From contig PARB01000043.1 in assembly GCA_002709505.1 (NCBI GenBank), positions 1 through 39,189 on the forward strand: DNA of 39,189 nucleotides, read 5' to 3'. Source of the DNA: Paracoccaceae bacterium. GTDB lineage: Bacteria; Pseudomonadota; Alphaproteobacteria; Rhizobiales; Stappiaceae. The position numbers were made by a program, and so were the translations under genes. The first letter of the stretch is position 1, and each line of letters begins with the position of its first letter. The notes beneath the pieces were generated by a model, which saw only the letters and a list, made by a program, of their open reading frames with translations, was not told the DNA's origin and did not search any database. Below, piece after piece: positions 10,468 through 18,657 of this stretch.

Positions 10468-11420
10468 TGAAAAACGGTCTTTTCGGACTTGGCGCCCTGC
10501 TGATCGCAGCACTGGCGTTCACCGCATATCTGTCGATCTACATCATCAACCCGGATCAGCAGGCGCTGGTGCTCCAGTTCGGTGAAATCCGCAAGAGCGA
10601 GCAGGACTCGGGCCTGAAGTTCAAGGTCCCCTTCGTGCAGAACGTGCGCTATTTCGACAAGCGCGTCCTCGACCTGAACATGCCGCCGATCGAGGCCATC
10701 GCCTCGGACAAGAAGCGGCTGATCGTGGACGCCTTCGCGCGCTATCGCATCACCGACCCTGTCCTGTTCTACCAGACGGTGAACAACATCGACGAGGCGA
10801 ACCAGCGTCTGTCCACCTTCCTGCAGTCGAGCCTTCGCTCGGTGCTGGCGCGGGCGACCTTCGTGCAGGTCGTTCGTGACGAACGCGCCGAACTGATGGA
10901 CGAGATCCGTGAGGACGTGGCAATCCGCGCCGCGCCGATCGGGATCGAGGTCATCGACGTCAAGATCCGTCGCGCGGACCTTCCGCAGACCAACTCCGAC
11001 GCGATTTTCCGCCGCATGCAGACCGAGCGTCAGCGCGAGGCGACGGAGCTTCGTGCACAGGGTGAGGAACAGGCCCGCCGGATCCGGTCGCGCGCCGACC
11101 GCGATGCGACGGTTCTGATCGCCGAGGCACGGCGCGATGCGGAGATCTTGCGCGGTGACGGTGACGCGGAGCGGACGAACATCTTTGCCGAAGCGTTCAG
11201 CGAAGATCCGGAGTTCTTCTCCTTCTACCGCTCGATGCAGGCCTATGCGGCCGGACTGGAATCAAGCGGGACCTCGATGGTGCTGTCGCCGAACTCCGAG
11301 TTCTTCCGCTATTTCCGCGATCCGCGCGGAACCGAACTGACGCCCACGCGCGTTCCGGCCACGGAAATGCCGGCGGCGCCGACGGCTGAGCCCGCAGCGC
11401 CCGCCGCCACCGCGCAGTGA
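10467..11420 (+). CDS. hflC: FtsH protease modulator HflC
   Basis: This is the partner of HflK in the HflKC complex of the inner membrane. The 317-aa protein has an N-terminal signal-anchor (GLGALLIAALAFTAYLSIYI, about 6-25). The SPFH domain follows: NPDQQALVLQFGEIRK, VPFVQNVRYFDKRVLDL and the conserved RRADLPQTNSDAIFRRMQTE. A helical segment, ERQREATELRAQGEEQARRI, comes next. The Ala/Pro-rich tail after about residue 290 is variable in the family. It overlaps hflK at its start and the DUF2065 gene at its end, forming one tight operon. Confidence 0.95.
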   Translation: MKNGLFGLGALLIAALAFTAYLSIYIINPDQQALVLQFGEIRKSEQDSGLKFKVPFVQNVRYFDKRVLDLNMPPIEAIASDKKRLIVDAFARYRITDPVLFYQTVNNIDEANQRLSTFLQSSLRSVLARATFVQVVRDERAELMDEIREDVAIRAAPIGIEVIDVKIRRADLPQTNSDAIFRRMQTERQREATELRAQGEEQARRIRSRADRDATVLIAEARRDAEILRGDGDAERTNIFAEAFSEDPEFFSFYRSMQAYAAGLESSGTSMVLSPNSEFFRYFRDPRGTELTPTRVPATEMPAAPTAEPAAPAATAQ

Positions 11421-11602
11421 GCGATCTGTGGGTCGCGCTCGGACTGGTGCTGGCGCTGGAGGGAACCCTCTATGCGCTGGCCCCGGGCGCGATGAAACAG
11501 GCGATCCGGCAGATGCTGGACCTGCCGGACAATATCCTGCGCGGCGGCGGTGTCGCCGCGCTGGCCATCGGGGTCTGTATCGTATGGCTCGTGCGCGGGT
11601 GA
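11417..11602 (+). CDS. DUF2065 small membrane protein
   Basis: A 61-aa protein with two predicted membrane helices: residues 4-22 (LWVALGLVLALEGTLYALA) and about 42-59 (GVAALAIGVCIVWLVRG). The sequence between them, PGAMKQAIRQMLDLPDN, is the typical DUF2065 loop. The GTG start overlaps the hflC stop by 4 bp. DUF2065 genes often follow hflC in proteobacteria, so a role with the HflKC-FtsH complex is likely but unproven. Confidence 0.85.
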   Translation: MSDLWVALGLVLALEGTLYALAPGAMKQAIRQMLDLPDNILRGGGVAALAIGVCIVWLVRG

Positions 11603-11723
11603 GCACCCCTCACGACGGCGAGGCGGCCGGAACGGTTTCCTCCCCCAATTGATCGGGGATAGACTATCAAGCGGCGCCGGCATCTCCCGGCGTCAGGACG
11701 AAGGCACTGGAGGACAACGGCCA

Positions 11724-13262
11724 ATGGCCCTGATGACACCTCAAGGCGCGTTGACGACCCGCGACGACGCCTCTTACACCAAGACGTCCGGCGCGCAGCG
11801 GATCTTCCGCCGCGCCGCAGTTCTGACCCTGGCCTTCGCGCTTGGCGCTGCAAGCCTTGCGGCCGACCTGCGCCCGGCCCTGGCGCACGGACCGGAGTCA
11901 GTACCCGATCTCGCGGAATCCCGCCTCGATTCCGTGGTGAACATTTCGACCGCGCAAAATGTCACCGGACAGCGCTCGGTGCCGATGCCGCAGGTTCCGG
12001 ACGGCTCGCCCTTCCAGGAGTTCTTCGACGAATTCTTCAACCGGCAGAACCGCGACAACACCAACCGCCCGCGGCGGGTCCAGTCGCTGGGGTCGGGCTT
12101 CGTTCTCGATGGCACCGAAGGCATCATCATCACCAACAACCATGTGATCGAGGGCGCCGACGAGATCACCGTCAATTTCAACGATGGCTCCAAGCTAGCG
12201 GCGGAGGTGATCGGCACGGATCCGAAAACCGATCTCGCCGTGCTCAAGGTCGATCCGGAGGGTCCGCTCAAGGCGGTTGCCTTCGGCGATTCCGACAAGA
12301 TGCGGGTCGGCGACTGGGTGATGGCGATCGGCAACCCCTTCGGGCTTGGCGGCACGGTCACCACCGGCATTGTGTCCGCGCGCAACCGCGACATCAATTC
12401 CGGTCCCTATGACAACTACCTGCAGACCGATGCCTCCATCAACCGGGGCAACTCGGGCGGACCGTTGTTCAACGAGCTGGGTGAAGTCATCGGTATCAAC
12501 ACCGCGATCATCTCGCCCTCCGGCGGCTCGATCGGCATCGGCTTCGCCATTCCCTCCAAGACGGCGATGCAGGTGATCGCCCAGCTGCGCGAGTTCGGCG
12601 AGACCCGCCGCGGCTGGCTCGGCGTCCGCATCCAGGAAGTCACCGACGAGATCGCGGAAAGCCTCGGCATGTCCGATGCCGAAGGCGCGCTTGTCGCCGG
12701 CATCACCGAAGGCGGGCCGGCCGAAGAAGCGGGCCTCACGGCCGGTGACGTCATCATCGAGTTCAATGGCCAGCGGGTGCCGTCCATGCGCGATCTGCCG
12801 CGTATGGTCGCGGACACGCCCGTCGCCGAGGAAGTCGATGTCGTCGTGTTGCGCAAGGGCACCGAGGTCACACTGAAGGTGACGCTTGGCCGTCTCGAGG
12901 AAGCGGATTCCGCCGTTGCCGACGCATCCGGCGAAAGCCCGGCCGACGAACCGTCGGAAACCTCCTCCATGCTGGGCATGACGCTTGCCCCGATGAGCGA
13001 TGAACTGCGCGAGAAATACACGATCGCCGAAGATGTCGAGGGCGTCGTCGTGACCGAGGTCGAGGCCGGGTCCGACGCTGCGGAAAAGCGCATCACCGCC
13101 GGCGACGTGATCGTCGAGGTGGCCCAGGAAGCCGTCAAGGCGCCCGCCGACATTCGCGCGCGCGTGCAGACCCTCAAGGAGGAAGGCCGCCGCCTCGCGC
13201 TACTGCTGATCTCCAACGCCCAGGGCGAGGTTCGCTTCATCCCGGTCCCGATCGAGGATTGA
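11724..13262 (+). CDS. degP: periplasmic serine protease/chaperone, DegP/HtrA family
   Basis: DegP-type (also called DegQ or MucD) protease that degrades misfolded envelope proteins. The 512-aa precursor begins with a signal sequence: basic RIFRRAAVLTLAFALGAASL, then cleavage near ALAHG. The trypsin-like domain has His140 (NNHVIEGAD), Asp170 (DPKTDLAVL) and Ser244 (RGNSGGPLF). Two PDZ domains follow, at about 300-385 (GWLGVRIQEV) and 415-505 (LGMTLAPMSDELREKY). ATG 11724 follows GGAGGA; open frame upstream of it lacks family sequence. It lies 121 bp after DUF2065 and may have its own promoter. A bidirectional terminator separates it from serB. Confidence 0.95.
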   Translation: MALMTPQGALTTRDDASYTKTSGAQRIFRRAAVLTLAFALGAASLAADLRPALAHGPESVPDLAESRLDSVVNISTAQNVTGQRSVPMPQVPDGSPFQEFFDEFFNRQNRDNTNRPRRVQSLGSGFVLDGTEGIIITNNHVIEGADEITVNFNDGSKLAAEVIGTDPKTDLAVLKVDPEGPLKAVAFGDSDKMRVGDWVMAIGNPFGLGGTVTTGIVSARNRDINSGPYDNYLQTDASINRGNSGGPLFNELGEVIGINTAIISPSGGSIGIGFAIPSKTAMQVIAQLREFGETRRGWLGVRIQEVTDEIAESLGMSDAEGALVAGITEGGPAEEAGLTAGDVIIEFNGQRVPSMRDLPRMVADTPVAEEVDVVVLRKGTEVTLKVTLGRLEEADSAVADASGESPADEPSETSSMLGMTLAPMSDELREKYTIAEDVEGVVVTEVEAGSDAAEKRITAGDVIVEVAQEAVKAPADIRARVQTLKEEGRRLALLLISNAQGEVRFIPVPIED

Positions 13263-13293
13263 CCGGGTTGGACGCATCACGCGTTCGAAACAA

Positions 13294-13327
13294 AAAAGGG
13301 GCCGCGGTATATGCCGCGGCCCCTTTT
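13294..13327. terminator. bidirectional terminator between degP and serB
   Basis: AAAAGGGGCCGCGG (13294-13307) pairs perfectly with CCGCGGCCCCTTTT (13314-13327) around a 6-nt loop. The A-run and T-run make it usable on both strands for the convergent degP and serB. Confidence 0.93.
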
Positions 13328-13371
13328 CGTTTTCTCTCGACCCTCCCGTGGGAGGTGACGGCAGCCCGTGT

Positions 13372-14265
13372 TCAGGCGGCGAAATCCGCCTTCGCGTAGC
13401 CCTGCAGATACAAAAGCGCGCTCAGGTCGCCGTGATCGATGCGCGCATCCGCGACCGCCGCGACCGACGGCTTGGCGTGATAGGCAACGCCCAGGCCGGC
13501 CAGCTCGATCATCGCCAGATCGTTGGCGCCGTCGCCGACCGCAATGGCATCGTCGGCCGTCAGCCCCTGCTCTGCCAGCAACTCCTCAAGGCGTTGACGC
13601 TTGGCCTCGCGTCCAAGGATCGGGTCCGCGACCTCGCCGGTCAGCTTGCCGTCGGCGGTGAGCAGTGTATTCGCACGGTTTTCGTGAAACCCGATCTCGG
13701 CCGCGATCACCTCGGTGAAGGCCGTGAAGCCACCGGACACAAGCGCGCAATAGGCGCCATCCCGGCGCATGGTCTGCACAAGGCTCTTCGCACCCGGTGT
13801 CAGGGTGATCTGGGTGTCGAGCACCGTCCGGATCACCGAAACATCGAGCCCGGCAAGCATGGCGGCCCGCTCCCGCAACGCCGGCTCGAACTCCAGCTCG
13901 CCCCGCATCGCCCGCTCGGTGATCGCGGCGATCTCGGGCTTTTTGCCAAGGGCATCGGCCAGTTCATCGATGCATTCCTGCCCGATCATGGTGGAATCCA
14001 TGTCCGCGATAAGCAGGCGCTTGCGTCTTCCTTCCTGCTTCTGCACAAGAAGGTCGACCGGCACGCCGTCGAGCGCATTGCGCAGGGCCGTTTCGAAGGC
14101 GGGCGCACTCGCCGGGTCGGCATTGAACAAAAGGTCAACGGCGTGCCCGGCGTCGAGCGTCACGGTTTGCGCGCCCTCGGGCAGGACCGCCCGCGCGGCC
14201 TCCAGAAGCCTGGCGTCAATAACCGGACGCTGCGGGGCGGCAATCAGGGTGGCAACCAGGGTCAT
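13372..14265 (-). CDS. serB: phosphoserine phosphatase
   Basis: HAD-superfamily phosphatase for the last step of serine synthesis. Length is 297 aa. The N-terminal 80 residues are a poorly conserved ACT-like domain. Motif I is ADMDSTMIGQECID with nucleophile Asp88 and Asp90. Motif II is CALVSGGFTAFTEV, and motifs III-IV are GREAKRQRLEELL with AIAVGDGANDLAMI. It starts at ATG 14265, 28 bp from the divergent miaA start, so both promoters must share or overlap this short gap. Its 3' end faces degP across a terminator. Confidence 0.96.
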   Translation of the reverse strand: MTLVATLIAAPQRPVIDARLLEAARAVLPEGAQTVTLDAGHAVDLLFNADPASAPAFETALRNALDGVPVDLLVQKQEGRRKRLLIADMDSTMIGQECIDELADALGKKPEIAAITERAMRGELEFEPALRERAAMLAGLDVSVIRTVLDTQITLTPGAKSLVQTMRRDGAYCALVSGGFTAFTEVIAAEIGFHENRANTLLTADGKLTGEVADPILGREAKRQRLEELLAEQGLTADDAIAVGDGANDLAMIELAGLGVAYHAKPSVAAVADARIDHGDLSALLYLQGYAKADFAA

Positions 14266-14293
14266 GGTCGGCTCTGCCTTTGAGAGGAATTGG

Positions 14294-15217
14294 ATGGGAT
14301 CTCAAGCGGTAACGTTGATAGCCGGGCCGACCGCCAGCGGCAAGTCGGCGCTTGCCGTGACCCTGGCGGAAAAGACCGGGGCGCTGGTGGTCAATGCCGA
14401 CAGCATGCAGGTCTATGCCGATCTCGATGTCCTGACGGCGCGTCCGGGGGCGGACGATCTCGCCCGCGCCGACCACCGCCTCTATGGCCATATCGACGCC
14501 GCCGATGCCTATTCCGTCGCCCGCTGGCTGGGCGATGTCGAAGCGCTTCTGGGAACCGCCAGCGAGGACGGGCGCCCCGTGATCCTGGTCGGCGGCACCG
14601 GGCTTTACTTCCGCGCCCTGACCAAGGGCCTGTCGAGCGTCCCGCCAATCGACGAGGCGGTACGCACCAGACTGCGCGCCATGGCGGCCGAGGCTCCGGG
14701 CGATGAGTTGCACCGGCTGTTGCGCGCGCGCGATCCCTACATGGCGGACCGTCTGGAGCCCGGCGACACGCAGCGCATCACCCGCGCGCTGGAGGTCGTG
14801 GAAAGCACCGGCCGGTCGTTGTTGCATTGGCAAGACCAGACCGGAACCCCGCTGGTCGCCCCATCCGCTCCACGGGTCGTTCTGGCGCCGCCGCGCCGCT
14901 GGCTGCATGCGCGCATTGCCGCGCGTTTCGACACGATGATCGCACAGGGCGCGATTTCCGAAGCGCGCCGTCTTGCGGCGCGCGGCCTCTCCCCTGCCCT
15001 GCCGGCGATGAAGGCGATCGGCGTGCGCGAGCTCGCCAACCTGCCCGACATGGATGCCGGCCTTGCCGCCGCTGTCGAACGCTGCGTCGCCCAGACGCGG
15101 CAATACGCAAAGCGGCAGGAGACCTTCTTCCGCGGCCAGCTCGGCGATTGGCCGCGTCTTGATCCGAGCGCCTCGACCTTGTGCGAACTCGTCACACAAT
15201 TGGCGCGCCATCCGTGA
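14294..15217 (+). CDS. miaA: tRNA dimethylallyltransferase
   Basis: MiaA transfers a dimethylallyl group to A37 of tRNAs that read UNN codons. Length is 307 aa. The P-loop is GPTASGKS (residues 11-18), followed by VVNADSMQVYADLDVLTARP and the GGTGLYFRALTKGL motif. The C-terminal half has RLEPGDTQRITRALEV, MKAIGVREL and the tRNA-binding QTRQYAKRQETFFR. ATG 14294 is preceded by GAGGAA. The same frame is open far upstream, antisense to serB, but family homology begins here. It is divergent from serB, an arrangement common near hflKC-degP in alphaproteobacteria. Confidence 0.96.
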   Translation: MGSQAVTLIAGPTASGKSALAVTLAEKTGALVVNADSMQVYADLDVLTARPGADDLARADHRLYGHIDAADAYSVARWLGDVEALLGTASEDGRPVILVGGTGLYFRALTKGLSSVPPIDEAVRTRLRAMAAEAPGDELHRLLRARDPYMADRLEPGDTQRITRALEVVESTGRSLLHWQDQTGTPLVAPSAPRVVLAPPRRWLHARIAARFDTMIAQGAISEARRLAARGLSPALPAMKAIGVRELANLPDMDAGLAAAVERCVAQTRQYAKRQETFFRGQLGDWPRLDPSASTLCELVTQLARHP

Positions 15218-15434
15218 TATAATAAAGCCCACGATTGCACCGCCACGGTTTGCGCACATTATGCGGGTATCCACTCCGCGCAATCCTTGAGCCGGGCCTG
15301 AATAAGTCGGGTCTTGTTCCCGCAAGACGCCGAATCAGCGTTCAATGAGAGGCGGTAAACGCCCGGTGAACGCGACATGCGCACGCATGGCTTTTCCGGC
15401 ACATGGCGCCGGGACGACACCGTAGGAGGACGGA

Positions 15435-15980
15435 ATGCCGTCGAAAGCGATCCTCACCACGCCAAGACTGGCGCTGACCACATTTTCCGAGGACGATCTC
15501 GCCGACCTCTACGCCCTGCATTGCGACCCGCAGGTCAACAGGTTCCTGGGGTCCCACGAGATCATCCACACCCGCGAAGACGCCAGGCGCCATCTCAGCG
15601 ACTATGTCACCGGACAGGAGCGGCGCGGCTTCAGCCAGTGGAAAGCGTCGCTGGACGACGGCACCTTCGCCGGGCGCGCCGGTTTCTCGGTCTATCCCGA
15701 GACCTCGGAAGTCGCGCTCAGCATCTGCCTGAAGTCCGAATTCTGGGGCAAGGGCTATGCGTCGGAACTGGCGGACGCCCTCGTGGAATGGTTCTTCGAC
15801 ACCACCTATTTCACCCATCTGATCGCCTTCGTGGCCGCCGGCAACGAACCGGCCCGCCGGATGATGGAAGCCAACGGCTTCCGCCAGCGCCAGCGCATGC
15901 TGATCGACGACGCGGCCTTCGACTGCCTGCAGATCCTCTCCCCGGCGCTGGCGAAACGCTTCGCCTCGAACGCGGGTTAG
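15435..15980 (+). CDS. GNAT acetyltransferase, RimJ/RimL-like
   Basis: Acetyltransferase of 181 aa. The N-terminal LTTPRLALTTFSEDDLADLY is the usual RimJ/RimL-type opening. The acetyl-CoA motif is LKSEFWGKGYASELADALVE near residues 98-117, and IAFVAAGNEPARRMMEANGF is the conserved C-terminal motif. ATG 15435 has a strong TAGGAGG site. The gene stands alone, about 215 bp after miaA, and ends at a terminator shared with leuA. The substrate is unknown; related proteins acetylate ribosomal N-termini or small molecules. Confidence 0.88.
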   Translation: MPSKAILTTPRLALTTFSEDDLADLYALHCDPQVNRFLGSHEIIHTREDARRHLSDYVTGQERRGFSQWKASLDDGTFAGRAGFSVYPETSEVALSICLKSEFWGKGYASELADALVEWFFDTTYFTHLIAFVAAGNEPARRMMEANGFRQRQRMLIDDAAFDCLQILSPALAKRFASNAG

Positions 15981-16008
15981 AGCAGCACTTCAACCATCCG
16001 GGAAACAA

Positions 16009-16042
16009 AAACGCCCTGCGATCCATCGACCGCAGGGCGTTT
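16009..16042. terminator. bidirectional terminator between the GNAT gene and leuA
   Basis: AAACGCCCTGCG (16009-16020) pairs perfectly with CGCAGGGCGTTT (16031-16042), with a 10-nt loop. It sits between two convergent genes, with A-rich and T-rich flanks. Confidence 0.88.
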
Positions 16043-16088
16043 GTCATCTTCAAGACCGCCGCCGAGGACAGCCGCAGGAAGCTGGACC

Positions 16089-17636
16089 TCACACGGCCTT
16101 CAGTTCCTGATGATCCGGACGGTTCTGACGGGCGAGCAGCTTGTTCAGCGCCGAGACATAGGCGCGCGCCGAGGCGACCAACGTGTCCGTATCCGCGCCC
16201 TTGCCGGTGGAGATGCGCCCGTTGGCCTCGAGCCGCACGGAGACCTCGCCCTGGGCGTCGGTGCCTTCGGTGACCGCATGCACCTGGTAGAGCGAGAGCT
16301 TTGCCTCATGCGGCACGATGGCCTTGATGGCGTTGAAGGTCGCATCGACCGGTCCGTCGCCGGAGCACTCGCGGGTCTCGTGCTTGCCGTCGACATCCAT
16401 CGTCAGGATCGCCTTCTGCGGACCGCCGGTGCCGGCGATCACGGTGAGCGCGATCACCTTGATCTGCTCGCCCTGAGTCGCGATCTCGTTTTCGACCAGC
16501 GCCTCGATGTCCTCGTCGTAGACATGCTTCTTGCGGTCGGCCAGCTCCTTGAAGCGGCGGAAGGCCTCCTCGAAGGCATTGTCGCCGATCTCGTAGCCCA
16601 GTTCCTCCAGCTTCTGGCGGAACGCGTGACGGCCGGAATGCTTGCCCATGACCAGCGAGGTCGCGCGCACGCCGACGTCCTCGGGACGCATGATCTCGTA
16701 GGTCTCCGCGTTCTTCAGCATGCCGTCCTGGTGGATGCCGCTTTCATGCGCGAAGGCGTTCTTGCCGACGATGGCCTTGTTGTACTGGACCGGGAAGCCG
16801 GAGACGGCGGAAACGAGCTTGGACGCGCGCGTCAGGAACTTCGGGTCGACGCCGCACGCGTAAGGCAGCACGTCGGAGCGGGTCCTGAGCGCCATCACGA
16901 TCTCTTCCAGCGCCGCATTGCCCGCGCGCTCGCCCAGACCGTTGATCGTGCATTCGATCTGGCGTGCGCCGCCGGCGACACCGGCGAGCGAGTTGGCGAC
17001 CGCCAGTCCCAGGTCGTTGTGGCAATGGACCGAGAACACCGCCTTGTCGGCATCCGGCACGCTCTCGCGAATGGCCTGGAACATCGCCTTGTATTCGTCC
17101 GGCGTCGCATAGCCAACGGTGTCGGGCAGGTTGATCGTGGTGGCGCCGGCGCGAATGGCGGCTTCCACGCAGCGGCACAGGTATTCGATCGGCGTGCGGG
17201 TCGCGTCCATCGCCGACCATTCGACGTCGTCGATCAGGTTGCGCGCCCGCGTCACCGTATCGGTGATGATGTCGAGCACCTGCGCCTCGGTCTTCTTCAT
17301 CTGGTGTTCCAGATGAATGGGCGAGGTCGACACGAAGGTGTGGATGCGGCCCCGCTCGGCATGACGCACGGCGTCGCCCGCACGGTCGATATCCGCGTGG
17401 ATCGCGCGGGCCAGACCGGCGATCACCGACCGCTTGGCGCGCTTGGCGATCTCGCTCACCGCCTCGAAATCGCCGTTGGAGGCGATCGGAAAGCCGGCCT
17501 CGATGATGTCGACGCCCATGTCGTCGAGGATTTCGGCGACCTGGAGCTTTTCCTCCAGCGTCATGGAAGCGCCGGGCGACTGCTCGCCGTCGCGCAAGGT
17601 GGTGTCGAAGATGAAGACGTGATCCTGGCCGGACAT
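16089..17636 (-). CDS. leuA: 2-isopropylmalate synthase
   Basis: It condenses acetyl-CoA with 2-oxoisovalerate, the first committed step of leucine synthesis. Length is 515 aa, typical of the short LeuA type. The catalytic TIM barrel opens with [18 protein letters not shown]. It contains [17 protein letters not shown] sequence, [15 protein letters not shown] and the metal ligands in [14 protein letters not shown]. The C-terminal regulatory domain (about 400-500) ends with [12 protein letters not shown] and gives leucine feedback inhibition in the family. ATG 17636 is preceded by AAAGAGGAA. It lies downstream of ilvIN on the same strand but has its own leader peptide and RNA hairpins. Confidence 0.96.
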   Translation of the reverse strand: MSGQDHVFIFDTTLRDGEQSPGASMTLEEKLQVAEILDDMGVDIIEAGFPIASNGDFEAVSEIAKRAKRSVIAGLARAIHADIDRAGDAVRHAERGRIHTFVSTSPIHLEHQMKKTEAQVLDIITDTVTRARNLIDDVEWSAMDATRTPIEYLCRCVEAAIRAGATTINLPDTVGYATPDEYKAMFQAIRESVPDADKAVFSVHCHNDLGLAVANSLAGVAGGARQIECTINGLGERAGNAALEEIVMALRTRSDVLPYACGVDPKFLTRASKLVSAVSGFPVQYNKAIVGKNAFAHESGIHQDGMLKNAETYEIMRPEDVGVRATSLVMGKHSGRHAFRQKLEELGYEIGDNAFEEAFRRFKELADRKKHVYDEDIEALVENEIATQGEQIKVIALTVIAGTGGPQKAILTMDVDGKHETRECSGDGPVDATFNAIKAIVPHEAKLSLYQVHAVTEGTDAQGEVSVRLEANGRISTGKGADTDTLVASARAYVSALNKLLARQNRPDHQELKAV

Positions 17637-17659
17637 GGGTCGGGTTTCCTCTTTAGCCT

Positions 17660-17692
17660 GCTTCGGCGCCGCAGATGCGTTGCGCGCGAAGC
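17660..17692 (-). promoter_or_regulatory. hairpin just upstream of the leuA ribosome-binding site
   Basis: GCTTCG and CGAAGC (outer 6 bp, 17660-17665 with 17687-17692) enclose further GC pairs, ending in GCA/TGC around a 7-nt loop. It lies directly before the AAAGAGGAA site of leuA. No U-run follows, so it is not a canonical terminator. It could gate translation or Rho access. Confidence 0.45.
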
Positions 17693-17726
17693 CTATCAAA
17701 ATCTGGTGTTGGGAATGATGCTGGCT

Positions 17727-17776
17727 CCCCTGAGTGCCCGCTCCCGGTCATGGCGGAAGCAGTCAGCGCTCAGGGG
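17727..17776 (-). promoter_or_regulatory. leuA leader: competing RNA stems at the leader-peptide stop
   Basis: On the minus strand CCCCTGAG (17776-17769), which contains the leader stop codon, pairs perfectly with CTCAGGGG (17734-17727). The CAGCCC part of the first arm (17779-17774) can instead pair with GGGCTG (17814-17809) inside the leader reading frame. A ribosome stalled on the Leu codons would cover the first alternative. This gives mutually exclusive structures of the attenuator kind. I see no clear U-tract terminator, so the final switch step is uncertain. Confidence 0.55.
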
Positions 17777-17871
17777 CTGATAAGAAGAAGGAGACCGGAA
17801 ATCGGTAGCAGCCCGCCGCGCAAATTGTGCGCGTCGATCGCAGAAGCGGCAATGGTGCCAGCGGCGATCAT
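17770..17871 (-). CDS. leuA leader peptide (leucine-rich attenuation peptide)
   Basis: A 33-codon frame starts at ATG 17871 and ends in TGA at 17772-17770, 134 bp before leuA. Its C-terminal end reads LLPISGLLLLISP, with six Leu and two Ile codons in 13 positions, four of the Leu codons in a row (CTC CTT CTT CTT). GGGAA lies about 10 bases upstream of the ATG as a weak ribosome-binding site. Leader peptides of this form, reporting tRNA-Leu charging, are known for leuA in proteobacteria. The upstream ATGs in the same frame (to 18042) are less likely starts. The peptide is far below normal gene-calling size. Confidence 0.7.
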   Translation of the reverse strand: MIAAGTIAASAIDAHNLRGGLLPISGLLLLISP

Positions 17872-18057
17872 GCGGATCTCGTTTCCCGTGTCTTGCGCCC
17901 GACGGGCCAACGAAGGTGGCCGGGGCGGTCTGTCCGTATTGCCGGTCATCGCGTGACTTTTCGGCAGACCCCAAGGGTCACCGGAAAGACTGACCAAACC
18001 GTTAACAATTTGGTAGCGGAAAGCCCGCGCCGATGCAAGCACCGGCGCGGATCGTCG

Positions 18058-18630
18058 TTACAGACCCTCGGGGCCGCGCTGCAATGCGGCGACGCCGGAG
18101 CGCGACACTTCCACCAATCCGAGCGGCTTCAGAATGCCGATGAACTGTTCGATCTTGTTGGTCCGTCCGGTGATCTCGAAGACGAAATGCTCCGCCGTCG
18201 CATCGATCACCGTCGCCTTGAAGGCATCGGCAAGGCGCAGGGCCTCGAGCCGCTTTTCCCCGACGCCGGCCACCTTGATCAGCACCAGTTCGCGTTCCAG
18301 CGGCTTTTCGAAGTTTCGCCGGCGGGCCTCCACCGTCAGGTTGGTGACCCGGTGCACCGGCACCAGCCGTTCAAGCTGATGGTGGATCTGCTCGATCACC
18401 ATCGGCGTTCCGGTGGTCACGATGGTGATGCGCGACAGGTGCTTCTCGTGCTCCGTCTCCGACACCGTCAGGCTGTCGATGTTGTAGCCGCGCCCGGAGA
18501 AAAGACCGATCACCCGGGCAAGGACACCCGGCTCGTTGTCGACGAGGACCGAGAGCGTGTGGCTTTCAGAGAGTTCGCTCACTTCTGCCATGAAGTAGGC
18601 GGACGGCGCATTCAGGTTCTGTGCGTTCAT
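18058..18630 (-). CDS. ilvN: acetolactate synthase small (regulatory) subunit
   Basis: Regulatory subunit (IlvN/IlvH) that gives the large subunit valine feedback control. Length is 190 aa, with a non-conserved N-terminal 20 residues. The ACT domain follows: HTLSVLVDNEPGVLARVIGL and FSGRGYNIDSLTV, with EHEKHLSRITIVTTG. The C-terminal ACT-like domain has RELVLIKVAG, FVFEITGRTNKIEQFIGIL and GLVEVSRSGVAAL. It starts 27 bp after the ilvI stop and is surely cotranscribed with it. The leuA leader begins about 190 bp downstream. Confidence 0.96.
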   Translation of the reverse strand: MNAQNLNAPSAYFMAEVSELSESHTLSVLVDNEPGVLARVIGLFSGRGYNIDSLTVSETEHEKHLSRITIVTTGTPMVIEQIHHQLERLVPVHRVTNLTVEARRRNFEKPLERELVLIKVAGVGEKRLEALRLADAFKATVIDATAEHFVFEITGRTNKIEQFIGILKPLGLVEVSRSGVAALQRGPEGL

Positions 18631-18657
18631 TGTCTGTATTCCCGCTTCTTGCTGCCG

